Assembly: GCA_920105625.2 (NCBI GenBank)
Contig: CAKKTE020000266.1
Location: forward strand, 62,001-126,000
DNA from: Clusia tigrina
Taxonomy: Eukaryota > Arthropoda > Insecta > Diptera > Clusiidae
Length of the DNA: 64,000 nt
Direction: 5' to 3'
The notes under the pieces are model-generated. The model made no database searches. It had not been told where the DNA came from and worked only from the letters and a program-made list of their open reading frames with translations. Position numbers and translations under genes: made by a program. Shown here in pieces: positions 11,876-26,056 of the stretch (position 1 is its first letter; every line of letters begins with the position of its first letter).

Positions 11876-13119
11876 GTAGCATAGCTATGAGCGATAGCTT
11901 AAATTACTAAGAGGCTCGAGTACTTTATTTTCACAAAATTTCAAGATTTTGTGACGCTCCCGAAAAAAGTTACAAGCATTTGAATATTGCAATTTTGATA
12001 GGTATAGGACGCACCGTACAGAGGTTAGGGCCATTTGAAGTTCTATCAGTTTTTGATTTGGGACTCAAGGGTAGCATAGCTATGAGCGATAGCTTAAATT
12101 GGTAAGAGGCTCGAGTATTTTATTGTCACAAAATTTCAAGGTTTTATGACGCTCCAGAAAAAAGTTACAAGCATTTGAATGTTGCAAACTTTGATAGGTA
12201 TAGGACGCACCGTACAGAGGTTTGGGCCATTTGAAGTTTTATCAGTGTTTGATTTGGGACTCAAGGGTAGCATAGCTATGAGCGATAGCTTAAGTTGGTG
12301 AGAGGCTCGAGTACTTTATTGTCACAAAATTACAAGATTTTATGAAACTCCAGTAAAAAGTTAGAAGCATTTGAATATTGCAAACTTTGAATGGTATAGT
12401 ACGCAACATACAGAGGTTAGGGACATTTGAAGTTTTATCAATGTTTGATTTGAGACTCAAGGGTAGCATAGCTATGAGCGATAACTTAAATTCAGAAGAG
12501 GCTCGAGTACTTTATGGTCACAAAATTTCAAGGTTTTATGACGCTCCAGTAAAAAGTAACAAGCATTTGAATGTTGCAAACTTTGATAGGTATAAGACGC
12601 ACCATACAAAGATTAGGGCCATTTGAAGTTTTATCAGTGTTTGATTTGGGACTCAAGGTTAGCATAGCTATGAGCGATAGCTTAAATTGATAAGAGGCGC
12701 GAGTCCTTTATTTTCAGAAAATTTCAAGATTTTATGATGCTCCAGTAAAAAGATACAAGCATTTGAATGTTGCAAACTTTGATAGGTGTAGGACCCACCA
12801 TACAGAAGCTAGGGCCGGTTGAAGTTTTATCAGTGTTTGATTTGGGACTCAAGGGTAGCATAGCTATGAGCGATAGTTTAAATTGGTAAGAGGCTCGAGT
12901 ATTTTATTGTCACAAATTTTCAAGGTTTTATGACGCTCCAGAAAAAAGTTACAAGCATTTGAATGTTGCAAACTTTGATAGGTATAGGACGCACCGTACA
13001 GAGGTTTGGGCCATTTGAAGTTTTATCAGTGTTTGATTTGGGACTCAAGGGTAGCATAGCTATGAGCGATAGCTTAAATTGGTAAGATGCTCGAGTACTT
13101 TATTGTCACAAAATTACAA
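11876..13119 (+). repeat. Mixed satellite monomers between repeat blocks
   Basis: Six to seven monomers fall outside the neighbouring duplicated blocks. They include a copy with GACGCTCCCGAAAAAAG (near 11955) and one with GTACGCAACATACAG near 12400. Their reading frame happens to stay open for about 80 codons at 12378-12626, which I regard as chance. Confidence 0.75.
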
Positions 13120-15239
13120 GATTTTATGACACTCCAGTAAAAAGTTACAAGCATTTGAATGTTGCAATCTTTGATAGGTATAGGGCGCACCGTATAGAAG
13201 TTAGGGCCATTTGAAGATTTATCAGTGTTTTATTTGGGACTCAAGGGTAGCATAGCTATGAGCGGTAGCTTAAATTGGTAAGAGGCTCGAGTATTTTATT
13301 GTCACAAAATTTCAAGGTTTTATGACGCTCCAGTAAAAAGTTAGAAGCATTTGAATGTTGCAAACTTTGAATGGTATAGGACGCACCGTACAGAGGTTAG
13401 GGCCATTTGAAGTTTTATCAGTGTTTGATTTGAGACTCAGGGGTAGCATAGCTATGAGCGATAACTTAAATTGAGAAGAGGCTCGAGTACTTTATTGTCA
13501 CAAAATTTCAAGGTTTTATGACGCTCCAGTAAAAAGTTACACGCATTTGAATGTTGCAAACTTTGATAGGTATAGGACGCACCAAACAGAAGTTAGGGCC
13601 ATTTGAAGTTTTATCAGTGTTTGATTTGGGACTCAGGGGTAGCTATGAAGGATAACTTAAATTGATAAGAGGCTGGAGTACTTTATTGTCACAAAATTTC
13701 ATAGTTTTATGACGTTCCAGTAAAAAGTTACAAGCATTTGAATGTTGCAAACTTTGATAGATGTAGGACGAACCGTACAGAGGTTAGGGCCATTTTAATT
13801 TTATTAGTGTTTGATTTGGGACGCAAGGGTAGCATAGCTATGAGCGATAGCTTAAATTGATAAGAGGCTCGAGTACTTTATTGTCACAAAATTTCAAGGT
13901 TTTATGACGCTCCAGTAAAAAGTTACAAGCATTTGATTGTTGCAAACTTTGATAGGTGTAGGACGCACCGTATAGAAGTTAGGGCCATTTGAAGTTTTAT
14001 CAGTGTTTGATTTGGGATTCAAGGGTAGCATAGCTATGAGCGATAGCTTAAATTGGTAAGAGGGTCGAGTACTTTATTGTCACAAAATTTCAAGATTTTA
14101 TGACACTTCAGTAAAATTTTACAAGCATTTGAATGTTGCAAACTTTGATAGGTGTAGGGCGCACCGTATAGAAGCTAGGACCATTTGAAGTTTTATCAGT
14201 GTTTTATTTTGGAGTCAAGGGTAGCATAGCTATGAGTGATAACTTAAATTGAGAAGAGGCTCGAGTACTTTAATGTCACAAAATTTCAAAGTTCTATGAC
14301 GCTCCAGTAAAAAGTTACAAGCATGTTGCAAACTTTGGTAGCAATTTTGCGAACTTTTGTAGGTATAGGACGCACCATATAGAAGTTAGGGCCATTTGAA
14401 GTTTTATCAGTGTTTGATTTGGGATAGCATAGCTTGAGCGATAGCTTAAATTGGTAAGAGGGTCGAGTACTTTATTTTCACAAAATTCCAAGATTCTATG
14501 ACGCTCCAGTAAAAAGTTACAAGCATTTGAATGTTGCAAACTTTGATAGGTATAGGACGCACCGCATAGAAGTTAGGGCCATTTGAAATTGAATTAGTGT
14601 TTTATTTTGGATTCAAGGGTGGCATAGCTATGAGTGATAGCTTATATTCATAGGAGGCTCGAGTACTTTATTTTAACAATATTTCAAGGTTTTGTGAGGC
14701 TCCACTAAACAGTTACAAGCATTTGAATGTTGCAAACTTTGATAGGTGTAGGACGAACCGTACAGAGGTTAGGGCCATTTGAAGTTTTATTAGTGTTTGA
14801 TTTGCGACTCAAGGGTAGCATAGCTATGAGCGAAAGCTTAAATTGATAAGAGATTAGAGTAATTTATTGTCACAAAATTTCAAGGTTTTATGACGCTCCA
14901 GTAAAAAGTTACAAGCATTTGATTGTTGAAAACTTTGATAGGTAGAGAATGCACCGTCTAGAAGTTAGGGCCATTTGAAGTTTTATCAGTGTTTGATTTG
15001 GGACTCAGGGGTAGCATAGCTATGAGCGAAAGCTTAAATTGATAAGAGGTTAGAGTACTTTATTGGCACAAAATTTCAAGGTTTTATGACACCCCAGTAA
15101 AAAGTTACAAGCATTTGAATGCTGCTAACTTTGATAGGTATAGGACGCACCGTACAGAGGTTAGGGCCATTTGAAGTTTTATCAGTGTTTGATTTGGGAC
15201 TCAAGGGTAGCATAGCTATGAGCGATAACTTAAATTGGT

Positions 15240-16030
15240 AAGAGGCTCGAGTACTTTATTGTCACAAAATTTCAAGGTTTTATGACGCTCCAGTAAAAAG
15301 TTACAAGCATTTGATTGTTGCAAACTTTGATAGGTATAGGACGCACCGTATAGAAGTTAGGGCCATTTGAAGTTGTTTGATTTGGGACTCAAGGGTAGCA
15401 GAGCTATGTGCGATAGCTTAAATTGTTAAGAGGCTCGAGTCCTCTATTTTCAGAAAATTTCAAGATTTTATGATGCTCCAGTAAAAAGATACAAGCATTT
15501 GAATGTTGGAAACTTTGATAGGTGTAGGACCCACTGTATAGAAGCTAGGGTGAGTTGAAGTTTTATCAGTGTTTGATTTGGGACTGAAGGGTAGCATAGC
15601 TATGAGCGATAGCTTAAATTGGTAAGAGGCTCGAGTATTTTATTGTCACAAAATTTCAAGGTTTTATGACGCTCCAGTAAAAAGTTAGAAGCATTTGAAT
15701 GTTGCAAACTTTGAATGGTATGGGACGCACCGTACAGAGGTTAGGGCCATTTGAAGTTTTATCATTGTTTGATTTGGGACTCAAGGGTAGCATAGCTATG
15801 AGCGATAGCTTAAATTGGTAAGAGGCTCGAGTATTTTATTGTCACAAAATTTCAAGGTTTTATGACGCTCCAGTAAAAAGTAACAAGCATTTGAATGTTG
15901 CAAACTTTGATAGGAATAAGACGCACCATACAAAGATTAGGGCCATTTGAAGTTTTATCAGTGTTTGATTTGGGACTCAAGGTTAGCATAGCTATGACCG
16001 ATAGCTTAAATTGATAAGAGGCGCGAGTCC
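15240..16030 (+). repeat. Internal repeat, copy 1 (4.12 kb offset)
   Basis: This stretch of four monomers matches 19360-20160 at an offset of 4120 bp, about 21 monomers. The shared rare marker is GAAGTTGTTTGATTTGGG (15371 and 19491), an 8 bp deletion form, followed by GTAGCAGAGCTATGTGCG. It is also present at 22292-22917 as part of the 7.05 kb duplication. Confidence 0.8.
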
Positions 16031-19000
16031 TTTATTTTCAGAAAATTTCAAGATGTTATGACACTCCAGTAAAAACTTACAAGCATTTGAATGTTGAAAA
16101 CTTTGATAGGTAGAGAACGCACCGTATAGACGTTAGGGCCATTTGAAGTTTTATCAGTGTTTGATTTGGGAATCAGGGGTAGCATAGCTATGAGCGAAAG
16201 CTTAAATTGATAAGAGGTTAGAGTACTTTATTGTCACAAAATTTCAAGATTTTATGACGCTCCAGTAAAAAGTTACAAGCATTTGAATGTTGCAAACTTT
16301 GATAGGTATAGGACACACCGTATAGAAGTTAGGGCCATTTGAAATTTTATCAGTGTTTTATTTTGGATTCAAGGGTGGCATAGCTATGAGTGATAGCTTA
16401 AATTGATAAGAGGCTCGAGTACTTTATTTTCACAAAATTTCAAGGTTTTGTGACGCTCCACTAAACAGTTACAAGCATTTGAATGTTGCAAACTTTGATA
16501 TGTGTAGGACAAACCGTACAGAGGTTAGGGCCATTTAAAGTTTTATTAGTGTTTGATTTTTGACTCAAGGGTAGCATAGCTATGAGCGATAGCTTAAATT
16601 GATAAGAGGGTCGAGTACTTTATTGTCACAAAATTTCAAGGTTTTATGACGCTCCAGAAAAAAGTTACAAGCATTTGAATGTTGCAAACTTTGATAGGTA
16701 TAGGACGCACCGTACAGAGGTTAGGGCCATTTGAAGTTTTATCAGTGTTTGATTTGGGACTCAAGGGTAGCATAGCTATGAGCGATAGCTTAAATTGGTA
16801 AGAGGCTCGAGTACTTTATTGTCACAAAATTACAAGATTTTATGACACTCCAGTAAAAAGTTACAAGCATTTGAATGTTGCAAACTTTGATAGGTATAGG
16901 GCGCACCGTATAGAAGTTAGGGCCATTTGAAGTTTTATCAGTGTTTGATTTGGGACTCAAGGGTAGCATAGCTATGAGCGATAGCTTAAATTGATAAGAG
17001 GCTCGAGTACTTTATTGTCACAAAATTTCAAGGTTTTATGACGCTCCAGTAAAAAGTTACAGGCATTTGATTATTGCAAACTTTGATAGGTGTATGACGC
17101 ACCGTATAGAAGTTAGGGCCATTTGAAGTTTTATCAGTGTTTGATTTGGGATTCAAGGGTAGCATAGTTATGAGCGATAACTTAAATTGGTAAGAGGGTC
17201 GAGTACTTTATTGTCACAAAATTTCAAGATATTATCACACTCCAGTAAAATTTTACAAGCATTTGAATGTTGCAAACTTTGATAGTGTAGGGCGCACCGT
17301 ATAGAAGTTAGGGCCATTTGAAGTTTTATCAGAGTTTTATTTTGGAGTCAAGGGTAGCATAGCTACGAGTGATAACTTAAACTGAGAAGAGGCTCGAGTA
17401 CTTTAATGTCACAATATTTCAAAGTTTTATGACGCTCCAGTAAAAAGTTACAAGTATTTGAATGTTGCAAACTTTGATAGGTATAGGACGCACCGTATAG
17501 AAGTTAGGGCCATTTGAAGTTTTATCAGTGTTTGATTTGGGACTCAAGGGTAGCGTAACTCTGACCGATAACTTAAATTGGTAAGAGGGTCGAGTACTTT
17601 ATTGTCACAAAATTTCATTATTTTATGACACTCCAGTAAAATTTTACAAGCATTTGAATGTTGCACACTTTGATAGGTGTAGGGCGCACCGTATAGAAGT
17701 TAGGGCCATTTGAAGTTTTATCAGTGTTTTATTTTGGAGTCAAGGGTAGCATAGCTATGAGTGATAACTTAAATTGAGAAGAGGCTCGAGTACTTTAGTG
17801 TCACAAAATTTCAAAGTTCTATGACGCTCCAGTAAAAAGTTACAAGCATGTTGCAAACTTTGGTAGCAATGTTGCAAACTTTGGTAGGTATAGGACGCAC
17901 CATATAGAAGTTAGGGCCATTTGAAGTTTTCTCAGTGTTTGATTTGGGACTCAAGGTTAGCATAGCTATGAGCGATAGGTTAAATTGATAAAAGGCGCGA
18001 GTCCTTTACTTTCAGAAAATTTCAAGGTTTTATGACGCTCCAGAAAAAAGTTACAAGCATTTGAATGTTCCAAACTTTGATAGGTATAGGACGCACCGTA
18101 CAGAGGTTAGGGCCATTTGAAGTTTTAGCAGTGTTTGATTTGGGACTCAAGGGTAACATAGCTATGAGCGATAGCTAAAATTGGTAAGAGGCTCGAGTAC
18201 TTTATTCTCGCAAAATTTCAAGGTTTTATGACGCTCCAGTAAAAAGTTACATGCATTTGAATGTTGGAAACTTTGATGGGTGTAGGGTGCACCGTATAGA
18301 AGATAGGGCCATTAGAAATGTTATCAGTGGTTGATTTGGGATTCAAGGGTAGCATAGCTATGAGCGATAACTTAAATTGATAAGAGGTTCGAGTACTTTA
18401 TTGTCACAAAATTTCAAGGTTTTATGACGCTCCAGTAAAAAGTTACAAGCATTTAAATGTTGCAAACTTTGATAGGTGTAGGACGAACCGTACAGAGGTT
18501 AGGGTCATTTGACGTTTTATTAGTGTTTGATTGGGGACTCAAGGGTAGCATAGCTAAGAGCGATAGCTTAAATTGATAAGAGGCTCGAGTACTTTATTGT
18601 CACAAAATTTCATGGTTTTATGACGCTCCAGTAAAAAGTTACAAGCATTTGATTGTTGCAAACTTTGATAGGTATAGGACGCACCGTATAGAAGTTAGGG
18701 CCATTTGAAATGTTATCAGTGTCTGATTTGGGACTCAGGGGTCGCATAGCTATGAGCGAAAGCTAAATTGATAAGAGGCTAAAGTACTTTATTGTCACAA
18801 AATTTCAAGGTTTTATGACGCTCCAGAAAAAAGTTACAAGTATTTGAATGTTGCAAACTTTGATATTTATAGGATGCACCGTACAGGGGTTAGGGCCATT
18901 TGAAGTTTTATCAGTGTTTGATTTGGGACTCAAGGGTAGCATAGCTATGAGCGATAGCTTAAATTACTAAGAGGCTCGAGTACTTTATTTTCACAAAATT

Positions 19001-19359
19001 TCAAGATTTTATGACGCTCCAGTAAAAAGTTACAAGCATTTGAATGTTGCAAACTTTGAAAGGTATAGGACGCACCGTATAGAAGTTAGGGCCATTTGAA
19101 ATGTTATCAGTGTCTGATTTGGGACTCAGGGGTCGCATAGCTATGAGCGAAAGCTAAATTGATAAGAGGCTAAAGGACTTTATTGTCACAAAATTTCAAG
19201 GTTTTATGACGCTCCAGAAAAAAGTTACAAGCATTTGAATGTTGCAAACTTTGATAGTTATAGGATGCACCGTACAGGGGTTAGGACCATTTGAAGTTTT
19301 ATCAGTGTTTGATTTGGGACTCAAGGGTAGCATAGCTATGAGCGATAGCTTAAATTGGT

Positions 19360-20160
19360 AAGAGGCTCGAGTACTTTATTGTCACAAAATTTCAAGGTTT
19401 TATGACGCTCCAGTAAAAAGTTACAAGCATTTGATTGTTGCAAACTTTGATAGGTATAGGACGCACCGTATAGAAGTTAGGGCCATTTGAAGTTGTTTGA
19501 TTTGGGACTCAAGGGTAGCAGAGCTATGTGCGATAGCTTAAATTGTTAAGAGGCTCGAGTCCTTTATTTTCAGAAAATTTCAAGATTTTATGATGCTCCA
19601 GTAAAAAGATACAAGCATTTGAATGTTGGAAACTTTGATAGGTGTAGGACCCACTGTATAGAAGCTAGGGCCAGTTGAAGTTTTATCAGTGTTTGATTTG
19701 GGACTGAAGGGTAGCATAGCTATGAGCGATAGCTTAAATTGGTAAGAGGCTCGAGTATTTTATTGTCACAAAATTTCAAGGTTTTATGACGCTCCAGTAA
19801 AAAGTTAGAAGCATTTGAATGTTGCAAACTTTGAATGGTATGGGACGCACCGTACAGAGGTTAGGGCCATTTGAAGTTTTATCATTGTTTGATTTGGGAC
19901 TCAAGGGTAGCATAGCTATGAGCGATAGCTTAAATTGGTAAGAGGCTCGAGTATTTTATTGTCACAAAATTTCAAGGTTTTATGACGCTCCAGTAAAAAG
20001 TAACAAGCATTTGAATGTTGCAAACTTTGATAGGTATAAGACGCACCATACAAAGATTAGGGCCATTTGAAGTTTTATCAGTGTTTGATTTGGGACTCAA
20101 GGTTAGCATAGCTATGAGCGATAGCTTAAATTGATAAGAGGCGCGAGTCCTTTATTTTCA
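19360..20160 (+). repeat. Internal repeat, copy 2 (4.12 kb offset)
   Basis: This is the partner of 15240-16030. It precedes the border of the 7.05 kb duplication near 20172. The same variants appear in the same order, for example ACCCACTGTATAG, ATCATTGTTTG and AAGACGCACCATAC. Confidence 0.8.
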
Positions 20161-20171
20161 GAAAATTTCAA

Positions 20172-22917
20172 GATTTTATGACACTCCAGTAAAAAGTTAC
20201 AAGCATTTGAATGTTGCAATCTTTGATAGGTATAGGGCGCACCGTATAGAAGTTAGGGCCATTTGAAGATTTATCAGTGTTTTATTTGGGACTCAAGGGT
20301 ATCATAGCTATGAACGATAGCTTAAATTGGTAAGAGGCTCGAGTATTTTATTGTCACAAAATTTCAAGCTTTTATGACGCTCCAGTAAAAAGTTAGAAGC
20401 ATTTGAATGTTGCAAACTTTGAATGGTATAGGACGCACCGTACAGAGGTTAGGGCCATTTGAAGTTTTATCAGTGTTTGATTTGAGACTCAGGGGTAGCA
20501 TAGCTATGAGCGATAACTTAAATTGAGAAGAGGCTCGAGTACTTTATTGTCACAAAATTTCAAGGTTTTATGACGCTCCAGTAAAAAGTTACACGCATTT
20601 GAATGTTGCAAACTTTGATAGGTATAGGACGCACCAAACAGAAGTTAGGGCCATTTGAAGTTTTATCAGTGTTTGATTTGGGACTCAGGGGTAGCTATGA
20701 AGGATAACTTAAGCTGATAAGAGGCTCGAGTACTTTATTGTCACAAAATTTCATAGTTTTATGACGTTCCAGTAAAAAGTTACAAGCATTTGAATGTTGC
20801 AAACTTTGATAGATGTAGGACGAACCGTACAGAGGTTAGGGCCATTTTAATTTTATTAGTGTTTGATTTGGGACGCAAGGGTAGCATAGCTATGAGCGAT
20901 AGCTTAAATTGATAAGAGGCTCGAGTACTTTATTGTCACAAAATTTCAAGGTTTTATGACGCTCCAGTAAAAAGTTCAAAGCATTTGATGATTGCAAACT
21001 TTGATAGGTGTAGGACGCACCGTATAGAAGTTAGGGCCATTTGAAGTTTTATCAGTGTTTGATTTGGGATTCAAGGGTAGCATAGCTATGAGCGATAGCT
21101 TAAATTGGTAAGAGGGTCGAGTACTTTATTGCCACAAAATTTCAATATTTTATGACACTTCAGTAAAATTTTACAAGCATTTGAATGTTGCAAACTTTGA
21201 TAGGTGTAGGGCGCACCGTATAGAAGCTAGGACCATTTGAAGTTTTATCAGTGTTTTATTTTGGAGTCAAGGGTAGCATAGCTATGAGTGATAACTTAAA
21301 TTGAGAAGAGGCTCGAGTACTTTAATGTCACAAAATTTCAAAGTTCTATGACGCTCCAGTAAAAAGTTACAAGCATGTTGCAAACTTTGGTAGCAATTTT
21401 GCGAACTTTGGTAGGTATAGGACGCACCATATAGAAGTTAGGGCCATTTGAAGTTTTATCAGTGTTTGATTTGGGATAGCATAGCTTGAGCGATAGCTTA
21501 AATTGGTAAGAGGGTCGAGTACTTTATTTTCACAAAATTCCAAGATTATATGACGCTCCAGTAAAAAGTTACAAGCATTTGAATGTTGCAAACTTTGATA
21601 GGTATAGGACGCACCGCATAGAAGTTAGGGCCATTTGAAATTGAATTAGTGTTTTATTTTGGATTCAAGGGTGGCATAGCTATGAGTGATAGCTTATATT
21701 CATAGGAGGCTCGAGTACTTTATTTTAACAATATTTCAAGGTTTTGTGAGGCTCCACTAAACAGTTACAAGCATTTGAATGTTGCAAACTTTGATAGGTG
21801 TAGGACGAACCGTACAGAGGTTAGGGCCATTTGAAGTTTTATTAGTGTTTGATTTGCGACTCAAGGGTAGCATAGCTATTAGCGAAAGCTTAAATTGATA
21901 AGAGATTAGAGTAATTTATTGTCACAAAATTTCAAGGTTTTATGACGCTCCAGTAAAAAGTTACAAGCATTTGATTGTTGAAAACTTTGATAGGTAGAGA
22001 ATGCACCGTCTAGAAGTTAGGGCCATTTGAAGTTTTATCAGTGTTTGATTTGGGACTCAGGGGTAGCATAGCTATGAGCGAAAGCTTAAATTGATAAGAG
22101 GTTAGAGTACTTTATTGGCACAAAATTTCAACGTTTTATGACACCCCAGTAAAAAGTTACAAGCATTTGAATGCTGCTAACTTTGATAGGTATAGGACGC
22201 ACCGTACAGAGGTTAGGGCCATTTGAAGTTTTATCAGTGTTTGATTTGGGACTCAAGGGTAGCATAGCTATGAGCGATAACTTAAATTGGTAAGAGGCTC
22301 GAGTACTTTATTGTCACAAAATTTCAAGGTTTTATGACGCTCCAGTAAAAAGTTACAAGCATTTGATTGTTGCAAACTTTGATAGGTATAGGACGCACCG
22401 TATAGAAGTTAGGGCCATTTGAAGTTGTTTGATTTGGGACTCAAGGGTAGCAGAGCTATGTGCGATAGCTTAAATTGTTAAGAGGCTCGAGTCGTTTATT
22501 TTCAGAAAATTTCAAGATTTTATGATGCTCCAGTAAAAAGATACAAGCATTTGAATGTTGGAAACTTTGATAGGTGTAGGACCCACTGTATAGAAGCTAG
22601 GGCCAGTTGAAGTTTTATCAGTGTTTGATTTGGGACTGAAGGGTAGCATAGCTATGAGCGATAGCTTAAATTGGTAAGAGGCTCGAGTATTTTATTGTCA
22701 CAAAATTTCAAGGTTTTATGACGCTCCAGTAAAAAGTTAGAAGCATTTGAATGTTGCAAACTTTGAATGGTATGGGACGCACCGTACAGAGGTTAGGGCC
22801 ATTTGAAGTTTTATCATTGTTTGATTTGGGACTCAAGGGTAGCATAGCTATGAGCGATAGCTTAAATTGGTAAGAGGCTCGAGTATTTTATTGTCACAAA
22901 ATTTCAAGGTTTTATGA
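20172..22917 (+). repeat. 7.05 kb repeat block, copy 2 (partial, 2.75 kb)
   Basis: This repeats 13120-15865 in order, with few differences. The left border falls within a shared AATTTCAAGATTTTATGACAC stretch, where the monomer before it is of the GAGTCC class. The right border is near 22917, where the sequence turns into TATGACACCCCAG, a class also seen at 15088 and 22139. Confidence 0.82.
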
Positions 22918-25900
22918 CACCCCAGTAAAAAGTTACAAGCATTTGAATGCTGCTAACTTTGATAGGTATAGGACGCACCGTACAGAGGTTAGGGCCATTT
23001 GAAGTTTTATCAGTGTTTGATTTGGACTCAAGGGTAGCATAGCTATGAGCGATAGCTTAAATTGGTAAGAGGCTCGAGTACTTTATTGTCACAAAATTTC
23101 AAGGTTTTATGACGCTCCAGTAAAAAGTTACAAGCATTTGATTGTTGCAAACTTTGATAGGTATAGGACGCACTGTATAGAAGTTAGGGCCATTTGAAGT
23201 CTTAACAGTGTTTGAATTGGGACTCAGGGTAGCATAGCTATGAGCGAAAGCTAAATTTATAAGAGGCTAAAGTACTTTATTGTCACAAAATTTCAAGGTT
23301 TTGTGACGCTCCACTAAACAGTTACAAGCATTTGAATGTTGCAAACTTTGATTGGTGTAGGGCGCACCGTATAGAAGATAGGGCCATTTGAAATGTTATC
23401 AGTGCTTGATTTGGGACTCAAGTTTAGCATAGCTATGAGCGATAACTTAAATTGAGAAGAGGCTCGAGTACTTTATTGTCACAAAATTTCAAGGTTTTAT
23501 GACGCTCCAGTAAAAAGTTACACGCATTTGAATGTTGCAAACTTTGATAGGTATAGGACGCACGGTACAAAGGTTAGGGCCATTTGAAGTTTATCAGTGT
23601 TTGATTTGGGACTCAAGGGTAGCGTAGCTTTGAGCGATAACTTAAATTGAGAAGAGGCTCGAGTACTTTATTGTCACAAAATTTCAATGTTTTATGACAC
23701 TCCAGTAAACAGTTACAAGCATTTGAATGTTGCTAACTTTGATAGGTATAGGACGCACCAAACAGAGGTTAGGGCCATTTGAAGTTTTATCAGTGTTTGA
23801 TTTGGGACTCAATTATAGCTATGAACGATAACTTAAATTGATAAGAGGCTCGAGTACTTTATTGTAACAAAATTTCAAGGTTTTATGACGCTCCAGTAAA
23901 AAGTTACAAGCATTTAAATGTTGCAAAATTTGATAGGTGTAGGACGAACCGTACAGAGGTTAGGGTCATTTGAAGTTTTATTAGTGTTTGATTTGGGACT
24001 CAAGGGTAGCATAGCTATGAGCGATAGCTTAAATTGATAAGAGGCTCGAGTACTTTATTGTCACAAAATTTCAAGGTTTTATGACGCTCCAGAAAAAAGT
24101 TACAAGCATTTGAATGTTGCAAACTTTGATAGGTATAGGATGCACCGTACAGGGGTTAGGGCCATTTGAAGTTTTATCAGTGTTTGATTTGGGACTCAAG
24201 GGTAGCATAGCTATGAGCGATAGCTTAAATTAGTAAGAGGCTCGAGTACTTTATTTTCACAAAATTTCAAGATTTTATGACGCTCCAGTAAAAAGTTACA
24301 AGCATTTGAATGCTGCAAACTTTGATAGGTATAGGACACACCGTATAGAAGTTAGGGCCATTTGAAATTTTATCAGTGTTTTATTTTGGATTCAAGGGTG
24401 GCATAGCTATGAGTGATAGCTTAAATTGATAAGAGGTTCGAGTACTTTATTTTCACAAAATTTCAAGGTTTTGTGACGCTCCACTAAACAGTTACAAGCA
24501 TTTGAATGTTGCAAACTTTGATAGGTGTAGGACAAACCGTACAGAGGTTAGGGCCATTTGAAGTTTTATTAGTGTTTGATTTTTTACTCAAGGGTAGCAT
24601 AGCTATGAGAGATAGCTTAAATTGATAAGAGGCTCGAGTACTTTATTTTCACAAAATTTCAAGGTTTTGTGACGCTCCACTAAACAGTTACAAGCATTTG
24701 AATGTTGCAAACTGTGATAGGAATAGGACGCACCGTACAGAGGTTAGGGCCATTTGAAGTTTTATCAGTGTTTGATTTGGGACTCAAGGGTAGCATAGCT
24801 ATGAGCGAAAGCTAAATTTATAAGAGGCTAAAGTACTTTATTGTCACAAAATTTCAAGGTTTTGTGACGCTCCACTAAACAGTTACAAGCATTTGAATGT
24901 TGCAAACTTTGATAGGTGTAGGGCGCACCGTATAGAAGATAGGGCCATTTGAAATGTTATCAGTGCTTGATTTGGGACTCAAGGGTAGCATAGCTATGAG
25001 CGATAACTTAAATTGAGAAGGGGCTCGAGTACTTTATTGTCACAAAATTTCAAGGTTTTATGACGCTCCAGAAAAAAGTTACAAGCATTTGAATGTTGCA
25101 AACTTTGATAGTTATAGGACGCACCGTACAGAGGTTAGGTCCATTTGAAGTTTTATCAGTGTTTGATTTGGGACTCAAGGGTAGCATAGCTATGAGCGAT
25201 AGCTTAAATTGGTAAGAGGCTCGAGTACTTTATTGTCACAAAATTACGAGATTTTATGACACTCCAGTAAAAAGTTACAAGCATTTGAATGTTGCAATCT
25301 TTGATAGGTATAGGGCGCACCGTATAGAAGTTAGGGCCATTTGAAGTTTTATCAGTGTTTGATTTGGGACTCAAGGGTAGCATAGCTATGAGCGATAGGT
25401 TAAATTGGTAAGAGGCTCGAGTATTTTATTGTCACAAATTTTCAAGGTTTTATGACGATCCAGTAAAAAGTTACAAGCATTTGATTGTTGCAAACTTTGA
25501 TAGGTATAGGACGCACCGTATAGAAGTTAGGGCCATTTGAAGTTGTTTGATTTGGGACTCAAGGGTAGCAGAGCTATGGGCGATAGCTTAAATTGTTAAG
25601 AGGCTCGAGTCCTTTATTTTCAGAAAATTTCAAGATTTTATGATGCTCCAGTAAAAAGATACAAGCATTTGAATGTTGCAAACTTTGATAGGTGTAGGAC
25701 CCACCGTATAGAAGCTAGGGCCAGTTGAAGTTTTATCATTGTTTGATTTGGGAATCAAGGGTAGCATAGCTATGAGCGAACGCTAAATTGATAAGAGGCT
25801 AAATTACTTTATTGTCACAAAATTACAAGATTTTATGACACTCCAGTAAAAAGTTACAAGCATATGAATGTTGCAAACTTTGATAGGTGTAGGGCGCACC

Positions 25901-26056
25901 GTATAGAAGATAGGGCCATTTGAAATGTTATCAGTGCTTGACTTGGGACTCAAGGGTAGCATAGCTATGAGCGATAACTTAAATTGAGAAGAGGTTCGAG
26001 TACTTTATTGTTACAAAATTTCAAGGTTTTATGACGCTCCAGAAAAAAGTTACAAG
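22918..26056 (+). repeat. Satellite monomers with partial 1.56 kb repeat
   Basis: This is a run of about 16 monomers. A marker pair, AAAGCTAAATTTATAAGAGG, is found at 23249 and 24810, an offset of 1561 bp or about eight monomers. 25400-25800 resembles 31905-32305 and again the region from about 37000. 25740-26056 resembles 32969-33283. One copy near 23811 has lost part of the palindrome region (GACTCAATTATAGC). Confidence 0.75.

Larger units (their letters stand above)
13120..20171 (+). repeat. 7.05 kb repeat block, copy 1
   Basis: The left part of this block recurs at an offset of 7052 bp from 20172. GCACCAAACAG is at 13580 and 20632, TTGCAATCTTTGATAGG is at 13162 and 20214, and the doubled TTGCAAACTTTG monomer is at 14325 and 21377. 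The block is a mosaic. 16080-17000 resembles 2184-3100, 17000-18010 resembles 6030-7260, and 18010-18800 resembles 10780-11530. About 36 monomers are included. Confidence 0.82.

Noticed and set aside
12378..12626. Open frame of 82 codons on the + strand, and similar short frames near 44278, 47910 and 61317
   Set aside because: These lie fully within satellite monomers and change with each small indel. A 196 bp period is not a multiple of three, so frames rotate and close quickly. They are chance frames.
14315..21591. A pair of almost identical antisense frames of 74 codons (14315-14539 and 21367-21591) that looks like a conserved gene
   Set aside because: The identity is explained by the 7052 bp block duplication, which also preserves the flanking non-coding satellite equally well.
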